From contig CM049316.1 of the NCBI GenBank assembly GCA_026874595.1, positions 49,044,695 to 49,108,694 of the forward strand: DNA of 64,000 nt, given 5' to 3'. The translations under genes were made by a program, and so were the position numbers. Shown one piece after another: positions 22,201-33,084 of the stretch (its first letter is position 1; every line of letters starts with the position of its first letter). The stretch is from Sipunculus nudus (taxonomy: Eukaryota > Annelida > Sipuncula > Golfingiida > Sipunculidae). Under the pieces are notes generated by a model. That model searched no databases, was not told the origin of the DNA, and worked only from the letters and a program-made list of their open reading frames with translations.

Positions 22201-22846
22201 TTTTTAGTAAAAACTTGTATGAATCAGGCTTATTTTATATTCATAATTTATTTGACCTTGATGGAAAATTAATCCCTTTTAAAACATGGCAAAACAAAGC
22301 TGTTAAACAATTGGAATATATAAAATGGACAGCAGTAGTTGAAAAGGTGAAAATATATAATATATGATAATGATGTATTTAGTGTATCAAGTGAGTATTC
22401 TGATGAGTTGTTAATATCTGAGAACAGAGTGGGTATACCACTCAAACAGTGTAACTCAAGACGCTTGTATAATGTATTTGTTGCTCTTTTACATGATAAG
22501 CAATTTATTTCTAAGATATCAAGATATTGTTATGATATTGATTGAGGTAAAATTTGTTTGTTACCATTTAAATTATGTCAAGATACTCAAACAAAATTTT
22601 TTTCAGTATAAATTGTTACAGGATATCTCAGTAAATAACAATTGGCTAATGAAATGGGGACTGAAGGACAATAGTAATTGTACTTTTTGTCGTAAAGAAA
22701 TAGAAACAGCTGAGCTCCTGTACTGGTCATTTGATTGTGTTCAATGTATTTGGCAGCAAGCACACAATATATTTGACTTAGGATATAATGAGAATTTCTT
22801 TAAAAAAATGTCCTTCTTGGTAATCCTGATTTTACAGACAGTTTAA
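19253..22846 (+). pseudogene. LINE-A ORF2: APE endonuclease + reverse transcriptase, frameshifted
   Basis: The ATG at 19253 opens the endonuclease. Catalytic-site motifs are all present: LNVRGLNN, LQETYG, VGDMN and SDHNPV. The frame shifts near 20030 into WKLNASFLNDEEYI, the usual linker of L1/Tx1 elements, and a K/E-rich region ending SKIRWYEQGGKSNKYFLNLE. A second shift near 20540 precedes the RT fingers: KSPGNEG, NWRPISLLNVDYKI and QCGYVKGR. DFEKAFDSL holds the first catalytic Asp. A third shift near 21200 precedes GRGVRQGDPLSPYLF and FADDM, the catalytic Asp pair. The C-terminal region (21626-22207, 22472-22846) is in pieces and ends with a CTFC...C zinc-like motif near 22680. A 48-bp tandem duplication lies at 21941-22036. 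The catalytic residues are kept although at least four shifts break the frame. Confidence 0.88.
21941..22036 (+). repeat. 48-bp in-frame tandem duplication inside LINE-A ORF2
   Basis: The segment encoding TDIWKNMLATIGL occurs twice in tandem with near identity. The length is a multiple of three, so the frame is preserved. It lies in the C-terminal region, away from the catalytic motifs. Confidence 0.85.
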
Positions 22847-23384
22847 ATCTATTTATTATTCTGAGTAAACGCTACATTTATTTGAGCAGGCAGAAACAAA
22901 TTATTGTTTCATTTTCAGGATTAAAAATACCTTGCATATGTTAAAAATATTGAATTTCTTATTGCAAGGAAGAATAACAGAATTAGTAAATTCCATGACA
23001 GGTGGTCCAATATTCAAATACAAGTGTTCATACATAATAATCACGAGTGTATACGATTTTCTTTTTTCATATTGAGGGTTTCTGATCAGGTTTTTGTGTT
23101 TTGTGTTAAACTAAAAATTAGGCTAGTTCTCGACTTAATTATAGTAACCATATGCAGATTTGTGTTTTGTATATGTGTGTGTTGCTTGTGTACATATATT
23201 TGCAAATACGTGTTTATGTTTATGGATATATATATATGATTATGGATACACATATGTATGGTATGTATACATGTATGTATATGTATATATATGTTTGAAT
23301 TTTGTAATGAGTTGCAAAATGTTAACATGCATATATCCTTGTACACGTTTGTATATGTTTGGAGAAATAAACATTTAAAAAAAA
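22847..23384 (+). other. LINE-A 3' UTR
   Basis: The sequence is T/G-rich on the sense strand with TATGTATG-type simple repeats (23220-23300) and AATAAA about ten bases before the A run. It resembles the 3' end of LINE-C at 44180-44376 in composition. Minus-strand frames here are not genes. Confidence 0.7.
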
Positions 23385-23397
23385 AAGTTTTCTTGTA
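23385..23397 (+). repeat. Target-site duplication of LINE-A, right copy
   Basis: This is AAGTTTTCTTGTA, identical to 17286-17298. It overlaps the last two A of the tail. Confidence 0.88.
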
Positions 23398-23940
23398 AAC
23401 CAGACAGGTGGCGCCGGTATCCTTTCCGTTTTTGTTAAATAAATTAATGCTCTTTCTTTCAGGAGTGATTTGCAGTATTGGCCTCAGGTGGTGCAACCTA
23501 CACTCATGTTTACTTGGCTGACATCGATCTATTTCCCCTTACCACGCATTCCATGCCTCACTTCACCTGTACTATACTGATTTTGGCGAATACACGTAGT
23601 CGCTTTTGTTTCATGCATCTGTGCACCTAGCCGAAGAGTGGTTTGAACCCTGAAATTGTTTATTTCCATACATATTAAATTGGCCTTCTCATTCACAAGC
23701 CTTTTGGTGCCATCTACATTCATGCATGTGTTGTGTGCACCAATGCAAGTATTTCAGCAGTGACGTTTGTGTAATTGGTACATGCGCTCGTGTTCAAAAG
23801 GTCCAGTACTTGCATTGTACATATACATGTCACACATGTACTTTAAAGTAATGGTCCAGCATTGAAGCTTTAAATCTTATGTATATCCCATTGCACAGGT
23901 TCGCATTAGACCTGTAGGCCTTGTTTAAATAAGATTTCAC
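23398..23940 (+). repeat. Right host flank of LINE-A, GGTGGCGCC-type repeat
   Basis: It contains CAGGTGGCGCCGGTATCC (23404), a CAGGAGTGATTTGCAGTATTGGCC block like that at 17090, and ACACGTAGTCGCTT (23592), as in the Helitron-like 3' end. It also contains GGTTCGCATTAGACCTGTAG (23897), as at 4811. This is the continuation of the repeat interrupted by LINE-A. Confidence 0.6.
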
Positions 23941-25720
23941 ACTGTAAGTTATAGTTCTAGTGAAATATTGAACAGGTCTGAATAGAATTCTGGCAGCGTT
24001 GTTGGATAACGACCAGTACAGGTGTTGCCCGGGTATTTGTTGACACGTGCGGCCTTTGACTTAAACACGTCGGCATAAACCTCGCGCACGACAAGGTAGT
24101 AATATTAAACGTGCTGATACGAAACTAGACTACTATTATGTTTTGAATAATTTTGATAATATAATACCCTAATATTGAATTAGGGTAACATATAACAGGC
24201 TTTTATTGATTTTTATTTTGCCGTTGAAAATTGGAATGAATATCCCTAACGATCGAGTGTATGAACCCTGAGGTAAAGCTCGGCTCAGACCTGGCACTGC
24301 TCTGTTTACATTTACATGCTTAAAGCCCCAAGCTGAAAGGGTTGGGCTAATCACCGGAGTTGACAGTATTTGACCGAATTCGACATGATTTGACTGGTTT
24401 TAATGCAATCTAGTATAATTTTTGTCGTGTTTTATACAGTGATGTGCTAAAAATAAGATATATGAAATATGATATACTAGGTTCCAGATAAGTTTAAATC
24501 ATTGTTAACAAGTTTTAGTGTCCTAGATTAAAAAAAAAAATCTTATTATATATTACATATTTGTTTTGATTGATTTAAATGATTCAATGACTAGGCAACC
24601 TTATCTATTTTTTTCTGATTGCAATATAAATAATTTTGTTTTATGATATGCCATGTTCCATGAATCATGACCCTCCTTTTTTTTATGAGAGAAAAACATC
24701 GACTGAATTTGACTTAATTTAAATGCACTGGTAGCTGTAGTTTTTTTTTTCATTTAATTTTTTTAACACTGTTACTGTGCCTTAGTTGATCTGGTGGAGA
24801 AAATCTATGACATTGTTTGCTCTTAGTAATATGACATACACGGGCACTGATTGGACGAGGCAATTTTCCATTTCTGAGGCCTATAAACACCATTTGGTTG
24901 ATCCTTCAAAGGACAGAGGGCAAGGGAGGAGCTTTTTGAGAAATTCTTAAAGGACTGGAAAAGCGTGTTGACAAAAAAAAGTATGTTTTTTTTCAACAGA
25001 TGGTACTAGGAAACTGCCAATTCCCTCTGGTGGCAGGAAACCAAATCAGCGGAAAAGAAAACAGGCTGAAAGCGCAATGTGACAATGAGCAAAAAAAAAG
25101 GAAGTTACACTTCTAAGTTCAAACCGATTTATCAGAACTCGCTGAATTTCAGAACTGGTCATTCTAGACCTTCAAGTAAATATCTAAAATACAGAACTAG
25201 TTGTCTGTATCACACTGTACAGTGTAGATTAAGAATAATGTTCTCGTTTTCATTTGGGGTAGTTCTTAATAACAATTAATCATGTGAATATAAATATGAT
25301 TCATACAGATATTATGAACATGCATGGACACTGACACAATAGCTTTTACCACCACTAATAAATATTCATGTAAACATATGTGTACAGTATATTAAAATAT
25401 TTTCCTCATTTCAAACCAATACTTGCAAGGAAAATAAAAAAAAGTTATTCAACACACAAAAATCTGTTTATATGTTTTCATAATAAACAATGTTAATGAA
25501 GTAAGTCTTTTTCTTTGGTGTTATTGTCAGCGTGTGTGAATGACCCTACAAACAGCATTTTTTATATTTTAGATAATTAGGCGGATGTTTTTACTCTAAT
25601 TTCTCACATATATATATTTTTATATATAATACAGTGCATTTATACCCAGTCAGTGATTTTGCCATCATATACATAATAGATATAGTTACCAAGAAAATAT
25701 ATAATTTTAAAAAGATTTTT
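23941..25720. other. Spacer, mostly AT-rich
   Basis: No supported gene. A coding-like stretch at about 24840-25082 (ending with a basic RKPNQRKRK segment and TGA) contains sequences resembling splice sites, but they are only 19 bases apart. I treat it as unresolved. A/T-rich simple sequence lies at 25580-25640. Confidence 0.4.
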
Positions 25721-26520
25721 TAGCTGAGCTGACTTAGTGTCGTCTTAGATATCGATCACTCTTTGTCCGTCTGTCTAGCTGTACGCTTGTCCGTCTGTCT
25801 ATCAGTCCGTCCGTTAACAGTGCACAAATCGTAACCACTAGACCTAGAATCTTTTTACTTGACATCCAAGGAGATCTATTAAAAATCTTCTTGGAAACCA
25901 GAAATAAGGTCTCTGTTACCCATATTTTCCGAGATGTGGGACTAAAGTACCCCCCCCCCCCCCAGAATAATTAAGAATTTGATCGTAAAAGCTCCATTAT
26001 CTGAAGCACTAATGCTTTGATCACTATGATTCTTTGCCTGCATATTGATCATATGCAGTGTTTCATCATTTCCTGGTAGCGCCACCTGCAATTTTTTTTT
26101 TCAAATTTTTATGCATTTATTTCTCAAATTTTGAGACCTTCAAAGCAGCAGTTGTCCGTTAACCAGGCACAAATCGTAACCACTGGACCTAGAATCTTTT
26201 TACCTCACATCCAGGGAGGGCCATGAAAACCTCCTTGGAAACCTAAAATTAGTTCTCTGTTACCCATAGTAGTCCGGCAGTCTGATCGGAACCGTGCATT
26301 AAAATATTTCTGCAGTTTCATGACCTTTGGGTCCTTCTTATTAATATTAAAAAGGGTGTCGCCCTGACACCTTTGAGCATTTCGCATAAAACCCTTTTAT
26401 ATGCAAAATAACTGTGGCCATTATTTTAAATTCTTATCCTGCTCATATCTCTCTTAGTTCTTGTCCTATATATTAGAGATTACGGTGTCTCCACCTATGT
26501 TTTCATGGTAGAGGAGTATT
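25718..26520 (+). repeat. Dispersed repeat with CTGTCCGTC core, two direct copies
   Basis: It begins TTTTTTAGCTGAGCTGAC with a degenerate GTCCGTCTGTC core (25765-25815). The block GCACAAATCGTAACCACTRG and the adjoining CCTAGAATCTTTTTACYT occur at about 25823 and again at 26170. A third block, GTGTCTCCACCTATGTTTTC (26490), recurs at 31425. It is non-coding. Confidence 0.6.
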
Positions 26521-26531
26521 TTTTTTTGTAG

Positions 26532-26804
26532 GATTGAAAATCATGATCTTAAAGAGAGACTTTTACATTTTGACACTTATTCAAGGAGAGAGAATTTGAA
26601 ATTTTCTGGACTACTTGAAGATTCTTACAAAGCGAGTACTTTGTGTATAAAGAAAGTACAGAACCTGTTTGAGACTAAGCTAGGTGTAGCCAATGTGGAA
26701 GATATTGAATTTCAGCGCTGTCATAGATTGGGGGATCCTTCGAGAAACCGGAATAAGTGCAGAGATGTAATTGTTCGGTTTGGTGATGGAGGTCATGTAT
26801 GATG
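26532..26804 (+). pseudogene. LINE ORF1 fragment (RRM part)
   Basis: One open frame reads RIENHDLKERLLHFDTYSRR, then ENLKFSGLLED, then FQRCHRLGDP and DVIVRFGDG. This is the RRM and start of the CTD of an L1-type ORF1 (compare RTSVRIFGV...RAHRAG in LINE-A). It is truncated on both sides; the upstream stretch is repeat DNA and the downstream end meets the inverted-repeat element at 26826. It may be the ORF1 of the LINE-B copy at 29640, separated by later insertions. Confidence 0.75.
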
Positions 26805-26825
26805 GCTGAGGAATAAACTGAACGG

Positions 26826-27600
26826 AAAACGTCAGAGGGGACCCCCTCTCCCTTCGGCCGAGACAGTCGACAGACGCACTTTGATCTTTTTAGGCCCCCC
26901 CCCCCCCAAATCGGATCTTAAATTGTTCCAAATTAGCTTCCACTGCCGATCTATAACAACTGTCAAAGTATGTAACAAGCTTGACGCATGTACACTCGAC
27001 TTGGCTGCAGCACGTGATGATTTAACAAACTACTTAACCACTTATTATGTTCCTGTAAATATTTTTTTATTCTTCCAAGTTTCGATTGTTTTTTTTTCGT
27101 TGTGTGATAGTATTGTTGTTGATAGTACATATAGCATATGAGAAGCACATACTGTAGTGTGGGTAACCTCTCGTACATGTAGCTTGCTTGCCTTGAGCTT
27201 GAGGTTATAGGGATGCCTGGTAAAACCTCCATATATGATTTTTATTTCAGTTTATCATGTGGATAAAGTATATATATGATATAATATACGTAGCATTAAA
27301 AGGAGAAAACTATGCATCCCTCTGTTACAGTCCATTCTTTAGCATACTCCTTCTATAAGTATAGCCTTGGATTTAAATCTAATATAGAGTTTATTCATCC
27401 GTAAAACTGAATGGTTATTATAACGAAGAAAAATGAGGGGGCCAGAAACCTTTTGTACCGCCTCGAAATATTTCTGTGGCTTGGTAATTTGGAACAACTT
27501 AACATCCGATGGGGGGGGGGGGGGGGCTATCATAGTGCGTCTGTCGACTGACTCGGCCGAAAGGGGGGGGGGGGGGGCTCAGACGTTTTGCGGTCGTGAG
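26826..27600. mobile_element. Non-autonomous element with about 110-bp terminal inverted repeats
   Basis: The left arm at 26826-26935 (AAAACGTCAGAG, TTCGGCCGAGACAGTCGACA, GACGCACT, C run, AAATCGGAT, TTGTTCCAAATTA) is matched in reverse complement by 27480-27600. Both arms carry long C or G homopolymers at corresponding positions. The roughly 540-bp interior has short frames only. The homopolymers blur the exact ends, so no target duplication was assigned. Confidence 0.7.
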
Positions 27601-28200
27601 CCCCCCCCCCCCCCCCCTTTAAGCATGCATTTATAGGGAGCCTGGGATTTATAAACAAAATTAAAGCGAACCCCCCCCCCACCCACCAAGAAAAGCACCC
27701 TGACAAATTAAAAAAAATGAAAGGGGCCTCTCCACTGAATTGTTATATTCCGCTTGAATCAATAAATAAATTTGATTCCTTGAATAATTACATTTACAAA
27801 CGCAACTTACCTACATTTTATACCTGATCAAGACTTAAAACAGAGTAAACGAGTAAAATGAAAACAAACGGCATGTACTTCCGGAAGGAAAGTGTACGCT
27901 TTCCATAGCCCTCCGGACCATGTAGAATGAATGCAAATAAATATTTATTTGGTTAATTTCCTCCATGTACGGATCTGTTGAACTAAACAGATAAAATTTG
28001 TCATTCTGTTGTATACCGTAACTATTGTTCCCCAATACTCAGTATATTTCTACATTCCCATGCATTCTAGTGGGCCTTAAGAATTTCTTGCCCATCCAGG
28101 CCCTTTGGACCCGACGGGTTTAAACCTATATAAACTAGCTAATGCTGTTTAAGACAAATGAGAGACTGTTACGGGGTGACATAAAAGCGGACCGAACTTT
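27601..28200. other. Spacer with C-homopolymers
   Basis: Runs of C occur at 27601-27617 and 27671-27680. The remainder shows no supported gene. Confidence 0.4.
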
Positions 28201-28215
28201 CTTCTAGTGAAGCTT

Positions 28216-28425
28216 GCTTTGCTAGCAAAGCGGTTGGAACGCCGGACATGTGCGCCACCAACATTGGTTCGAAACCGGGATAGGCCCAATGTTTTCCCCT
28301 GAGCAATTTGTCTTCGTAACAAGACTTAAATGTAAGACTTCATCGTGAAGCCTGTTCTTGTACCCTTGGAAACCCCTGGGTCCGAGTCCCTTCAAATCAC
28401 TTGCGATTAAAATTATAAAAATAAG
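28216..28425 (+). mobile_element. tRNA-derived SINE candidate
   Basis: A perfect pol III A box (TAGCAAAGCGG, 28223-28233) and a perfect B box (GTTCGAAAC, 28267-28275) lie 33 bases apart, as in a tRNA. The flanking 7-mers that would form an acceptor stem do not pair, so it is not an intact tRNA. About 150 bp of unrelated tail follows, ending A-rich near 28420-28450. Whether it is a dispersed family cannot be told from one copy. Confidence 0.5.
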
Positions 28426-28499
28426 TTAATACCAAAGAGAAAAAAAACAAAGTTCCGCATTTACAAGCATTTAGCCGGGCTCCTCGGAGTCATCCAGAT

Positions 28500-29060
28500 A
28501 CCAGCTATATAAATGCAAGTTAACATAGAAGCCAAAATAGATTTACTCATTTTCAAGTATTTTCTTGTGTTCTTCACATACGAAACTCCTGACGGGCCTG
28601 GGCCCCTGTGGTCACTCACAATTAGAAACTCTATATTTATATTTCGCAAAGCACGTGAGCTTTTTCTTGTGCCTCATTTGAAATACCCAGGCAAAAGTAA
28701 ATCAAGTGAGACTTCTACATTTTCAAACATTTCATTGGACCCTATAGGAAATTCCTAGCCGGTACGGGTCCCTTAATTTAGACCCATCAACTTGGATTAA
28801 AAACTCCATATACATGTTTCTCAAATGACAAACTGGATGCCGATTTCTGTCGCCCTATATTGGACCCTCGCTGGGTCTCTCCCTACTAAAATTTATATAA
28901 GCTAAAATAAAAACTAAATTAGACTTCTACATATTCAAACATATATTCTACTCTATAGGAAATTCCTGGTCGATCGGGCACCCCCTGGGCCCGTCGTGCC
29001 TCAGTTACGGTGTACCTGCTGGCTTCACCGCTAAAAGGGCCTACTTTAAATTAGATAAAA
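28500..29060 (+). repeat. Degenerate tandem repeat of about 210-bp unit
   Basis: The block AGACTTCTACAT.TTCAAACAT with CTATAGGAAATTCCT occurs near 28710 and again near 28920, and GGGCCTGGGCCCC-like segments alternate with it. No coding frame is supported. Confidence 0.5.
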
Positions 29061-29264
29061 ACCGGCGGGGATTGAACACCAGACACTGACGTTACCTGAA
29101 ACAATCACAGAACCGGTATTTAATGGCTAACCGCCAGGACTGTCGTGCTCCATTACCTATGCAAGAGCAACAGCTTTCAATAAGGATATTGTTTGGTCCC
29201 TCAAGGCTACTAGAGGATGTCATCCTACAATGTTACTAAATCGAAACCGTTAAAACAATGCCCT

Positions 29265-29430
29265 GAGCCTTACAAATACAACTTAGTGAGCTTATTTGCA
29301 AAAGGTTTAGGCACGCCCTGACACGTTACGAAATTGGGTGCCCCCTAAAAATTTATTAAACAGATTTTCGGGGGTACGCGCGCCTGTTGCGCCCCCCTCT
29401 AAACATGCCCCTGCGAATATGAAGAAGGCG
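29265..29430 (-). repeat. Dispersed repeat H, inverse of 44390-44560
   Basis: GCCTTACAAATACAACTTAG, TTTGCAAAAGGTTTAGGCAC and CGCGCCTGTTGCGCCCCC appear here. Their reverse complements occur in the same relative order at 44390-44560. No gene is seen. Confidence 0.7.
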
Positions 29431-29639
29431 CGCATAATGAAAATAAAGGCCGACAAAATGATGATGATGGACGCAGGTACACAGTGGACACCTTAGATAC
29501 TCTTCCTGACGGACTGCGATGTGCTCCTGTGAGAATGCCGTTTTATTCTATGGGCAAGATTCACTTTACAGTAGTTGTAGTGCCTGTCGCTTTATACTGA
29601 AAATGAGACAATACACTTATAACTTAATTCAGTATTGTC

Positions 29640-31000
29640 AGTAGATATAACACTCAATGAATGTAAACGAGCATTAAGCTTAATAAAAAACGGAAAGAGT
29701 CCTGGAACAGACGGATTTACCGTCGAATTTTACAGTTTTTCTGGTTAAATCTGAAAGACTTATTATTAGAATCGTATTCTTATTCTTTTGAAAATGTACT
29801 GCTTAGTGTAGAACAAAGAAGAGGTGTAATTAATTTAATACCAAAAATGGGCAAAGATTTGAGATATCTTAAAACTGGCGTCCCGTGACCTGGCTCAATA
29901 CGGACTACAAATTGTTAACAAAGGTTTTAGCCACACGTATGCAAAAAGTGTTACCTATAATAATTAGTGAATTTCAGACCGGTTATTTAAAAAACAGGCA
30001 CATAGGTTGTAACATCATAACAACAGTGGGCCTTTCTTATTATTGCTTTACAAAAGATCAGAAGGGAATCATTCTAAACAGCAGATTTTAAACAGGCTTT
30101 AGATAGCCTAAGTTGGTGCTTTATTAATAAAACTTTATAAACAAAATGAATATAGATTAGTACAACTAGCAGACGATACAACAATATTTGTTGAAAATCA
30201 TAATTCACATGGATGAGTTTTAAGACTGTTAGAACGATTAAAACCGATCACATTTTCATATGATCCCAAAGATATACCGATAAAATTACCTAGATTCTAC
30301 AAACAGTTCCGGGAAATCCTGTAGAAATTTAAAAAAGGATGTTGTAACACTGTAATTCTTAATGAGTCTCTCTCGTTTAATATAAAATTATGTTAGGTGG
30401 AAATGTGGTTTATTACGAATCTTTGTTAAAACAAAATGTTATTTAAGTAAGAGATATAATAGAAGGTAAATATATTAGCATTTTATAGAATTCAGGAGAG
30501 ATTTAATATACTGCCAGGAGAATACTTAAAGTGTTTTAGTTTGGTAGGTACCGGTAGCATGGAAACAAAACCAGATAAATGAGGGTCCATTAATAACAAC
30601 CGAAACGGATGTATTTACACTCTATACTAGTGAAAGAGACATCAATTTGTTAACAGCTAGAGGTAGGGACTTTTATCAGATATCTATACAAAATGTGTCG
30701 TTACCCTTCATTGGTGGACAAATGGAATAGAAAATATGATGATATAGATTGGTCAGTTGCATTCAGATTGCCTTTTCATTTTCATAGAGATACAAAGATT
30801 CAGACATTACAATTTAAAATATTGACAATGAAATTTCCATGTAATAAAAAGTTATTTAAATGGAAAATCATAAGCTCTCCTAGATGTAATTCTTGCAGTG
30901 AAATTGACTCTTTAGAACATTTTTTAATATCATGTGGTACGTAATTTTTGGTTAACCTTACAGACATGGTGGAACGACATATTGGTAATAACATGCAGCT
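29640..31000 (+). pseudogene. LINE-B: decayed reverse transcriptase of an L1/Tx1-group LINE
   Basis: Pieces in order are LNECKRALSLIKNGKSPGTDG (one residue over a typical core; about 29655), LKNWRPVTWLNTDYKLLTK (29875-29930), LATRMQKVLPI, QTGYLKNRHIGCNI, ADDTTIF (about 30170) and a C-terminal zinc-like region RCNSCSEIDSLEHFLISCG (30885-30942). The DFxKAFD segment is missing or unreadable, the frames shift repeatedly, and no intact ORF remains. An upstream stretch (29460-29580, YTVDTLDTLPDGLR) resembles an ORF1 C-terminal region. Confidence 0.82.
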
Positions 31001-31900
31001 CTGTTTGAGGGATATTCTTTTTGGAAGATGGAATGATATATGATATTATGAACTATTGTATTTTGGCAGGTAAAAGGTATTTTTATATGTAGAAGTTTAA
31101 CAATAGAAAAGTCTGTTTTACTGCTTAACTTCAAGACTTAAAAGTCAGATTAGAAACGGAAATATATATAAAACTTGTACCAGAAAAAATAAGATACAGA
31201 GGGATATACGTTTGAAAACGTCGTTTGAAAACTATCATGTCATATTGCATACATGTATGGAATTTATGAAAAAAAGCTTATTTAAATAATTGTAGAGGAG
31301 TATGATGAACAGTTTCAAACTACCATTTAATAACTGTTAAATATGCAAATGAGCTGTCGTCATTATTGGAACGTCTTATTTTGCTCATAAATCTCCTAGT
31401 CCATGTCTTATCTTGGAGATAAAGGTGTCTACACCTATGTTTTCATGGTGAAGGATTATGATGAATAGTGTCAAATTACCATTTAATGAATTTTTAAAAT
31501 GAATATTAATCGCCATTTTTTGAAATTCTGTAGTTATAATTGTATCTCTCTATATTCGTGCCCTAATATGTGCATTTACTAGGCCTTAGCTGCATGGAAA
31601 TGTAAGTACTCGTTGTAGGAACAGCACACCCGATACTCGTAGATCTCTCTCAGGTTTTTACCGGCTTAACAAGAGAGTAAGGTCTATTTGTGATGATGTC
31701 AGTTGACTTGAGACGACATGATAAGGATGGTTCTACTTAATCCACAAGTTGCAGTGTTGTGAAATTTGCTTGATATCTGCTGGGAAAGCAATTCGGAACT
31801 AAGGTTGTACAAGAATGTCTATAGTCACTTAGTTTCATACGTACTATTATTTTTTATGATTTCCGCGGCGATCGTCTTTATTTTTGCTATCCGATCCAAG
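31001..31900. other. Spacer with repeat block
   Basis: The block near 31380-31450 (GTCTACACCTATGTTTTCATG) matches 26490-26510. No gene is supported. Confidence 0.4.
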
Positions 31901-31905
31901 ATCAG

Positions 31906-32662
31906 CAGTGGCCGATCCAAAAATTAGAGAACAAGGGGGGGGGGGGGGGGGGGGGAGGGGCGCTGATTTAGTGGTTTAGTGGTTGTTGGGTATATATATT
32001 AATTTTCATTAGGTTAATTAGAGGACATTTTTAGGCAACTTTCACAAAAAAATATGAAGATTTTCTGTTTCTCAACTACTGTTCTCTTACATGACTTTGC
32101 ACAACGTAGTAAAACTCCTAAGGGTGGGGGTTCACGTGTGACCGGCTATAATATTTATATTTCTTCAAAATTTGGATATTAATTTGAAAGTCCAACCATT
32201 AATTGTTTGTAACACGTTGATTTTTATATGGCGAAAAGGCGCATCTACGTTTATAACTTGCAAAATATCATCATTTAAATGTCATCCTCGTGGTAATATG
32301 TTTGATATTATCAAGTCGCATGTTAAACTTTGCTTTTACCGGCTTCTGTGGTCTAGGCAGCGCGAGGACCTGAGCTAGCTCTGTAGGTAATGGAATCACT
32401 CACAGGCGAATGGGGCCGGGGGGGGGGGGGGGGGGGGAGTTCTCGGTGTTATGACCAAGCAGAGGGTAATAACGGAAAGACACGGTCCCTCAGAAACATT
32501 TGAATACTATCTTAATCACAGGGCTTTTATAAAAATATCCACAACTTATGAATAAGAATGTAATAAACTGTGCATAAATTAATAATTTAATTACAAAGGG
32601 GAAAACATGATACAGATCTATAAAATTAAAAATTAATTAGGAATATATGGGATCCGCCACTG
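31906..32662. mobile_element. hAT-like non-autonomous element candidate
   Basis: The left end CAGTGGCCGATCC and the right end GGATCCGCCACTG form a 13-bp inverted pair with one mismatch. CAGTGGCGGATCC is a common hAT terminus. The two 8-base flanks (AAGATCAG and ATCAGGTC) share only ATCAG, so a clean 8-bp target duplication is not shown. The interior is non-coding and holds G runs at 31927-31955 and 32418-32437. Confidence 0.4.
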
Positions 32663-33084
32663 ATCAGGTCGTCATTATTTTCTGTATCACTCGCAAACCA
32701 AATGAAGATGTAAAGATGCTCAGCTGCTGTGAAAAGCACAGGACTGGCTACACCATTAGTGCAAGATTTGCACCGATTATCTTCAAATGGTCGGAGAGTT
32801 GCTTCCATCGCGACAGAGGTGTTCCATTGTTTTAAAAAAAATGTCGAAAATGGAGCTCCATATTCTAGACATATCTGCCTTCATGGTGGCAATGGTGGAG
32901 GTCACTTATTACAGCAACCAATACTGGCAATTTAACACCATAGCTATACATAACCCGTTTATCCTAACTGGCATTGCATACATCAAGAAAAGACTAGGTG
33001 TTCCCCGCTGTAGGCAGTGCGCCAGATACTTAACTTGCACGGGGGACACTGTTTCTCCGGACCTTATTATCTCCCATCTCCTAG

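Larger units (their letters stand above)
17299..23384 (+). mobile_element. LINE-A: L1/Tx1-group non-LTR retrotransposon, full-length structure
   Basis: A 6.09-kb unit is bounded by 13-bp direct repeats and ends in an AATAAA-containing sequence and a short A run (23377-23386). Order: about 200-bp 5' UTR, ORF1 (17497-18270), a 980-bp inter-ORF spacer beginning with (TA)n, ORF2 with endonuclease, reverse transcriptase and C-terminal region (19253 to about 22846), then a GT-rich 3' UTR of about 500 bp. ORF1 is intact but ORF2 has several frameshifts. The intact ends and exact target duplication indicate a retrotransposition event that was not 5'-truncated. ORF2 decay shows the copy is no longer autonomous, though some shifts could be assembly errors at A runs. 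Confidence 0.9.

Noticed and set aside
23086-23496. 136-codon minus-strand frame rich in His/Ile/Tyr
   Set aside because: It is antisense to the GT-rich, TATG-repeat 3' UTR of LINE-A.
24840-25082. Two-exon gene ending in a basic RKPNQRKRK segment
   Set aside because: The apparent donor (GTATGT at 24981) and acceptor (CAACAG ending 24999) would enclose a 19-nt intron, too short to splice. The frames could be a broken coding relic but no family was recognised.
28216-28290. Functional tRNA gene
   Set aside because: A and B boxes are perfect, but the acceptor-stem positions do not pair; treated as a SINE head.
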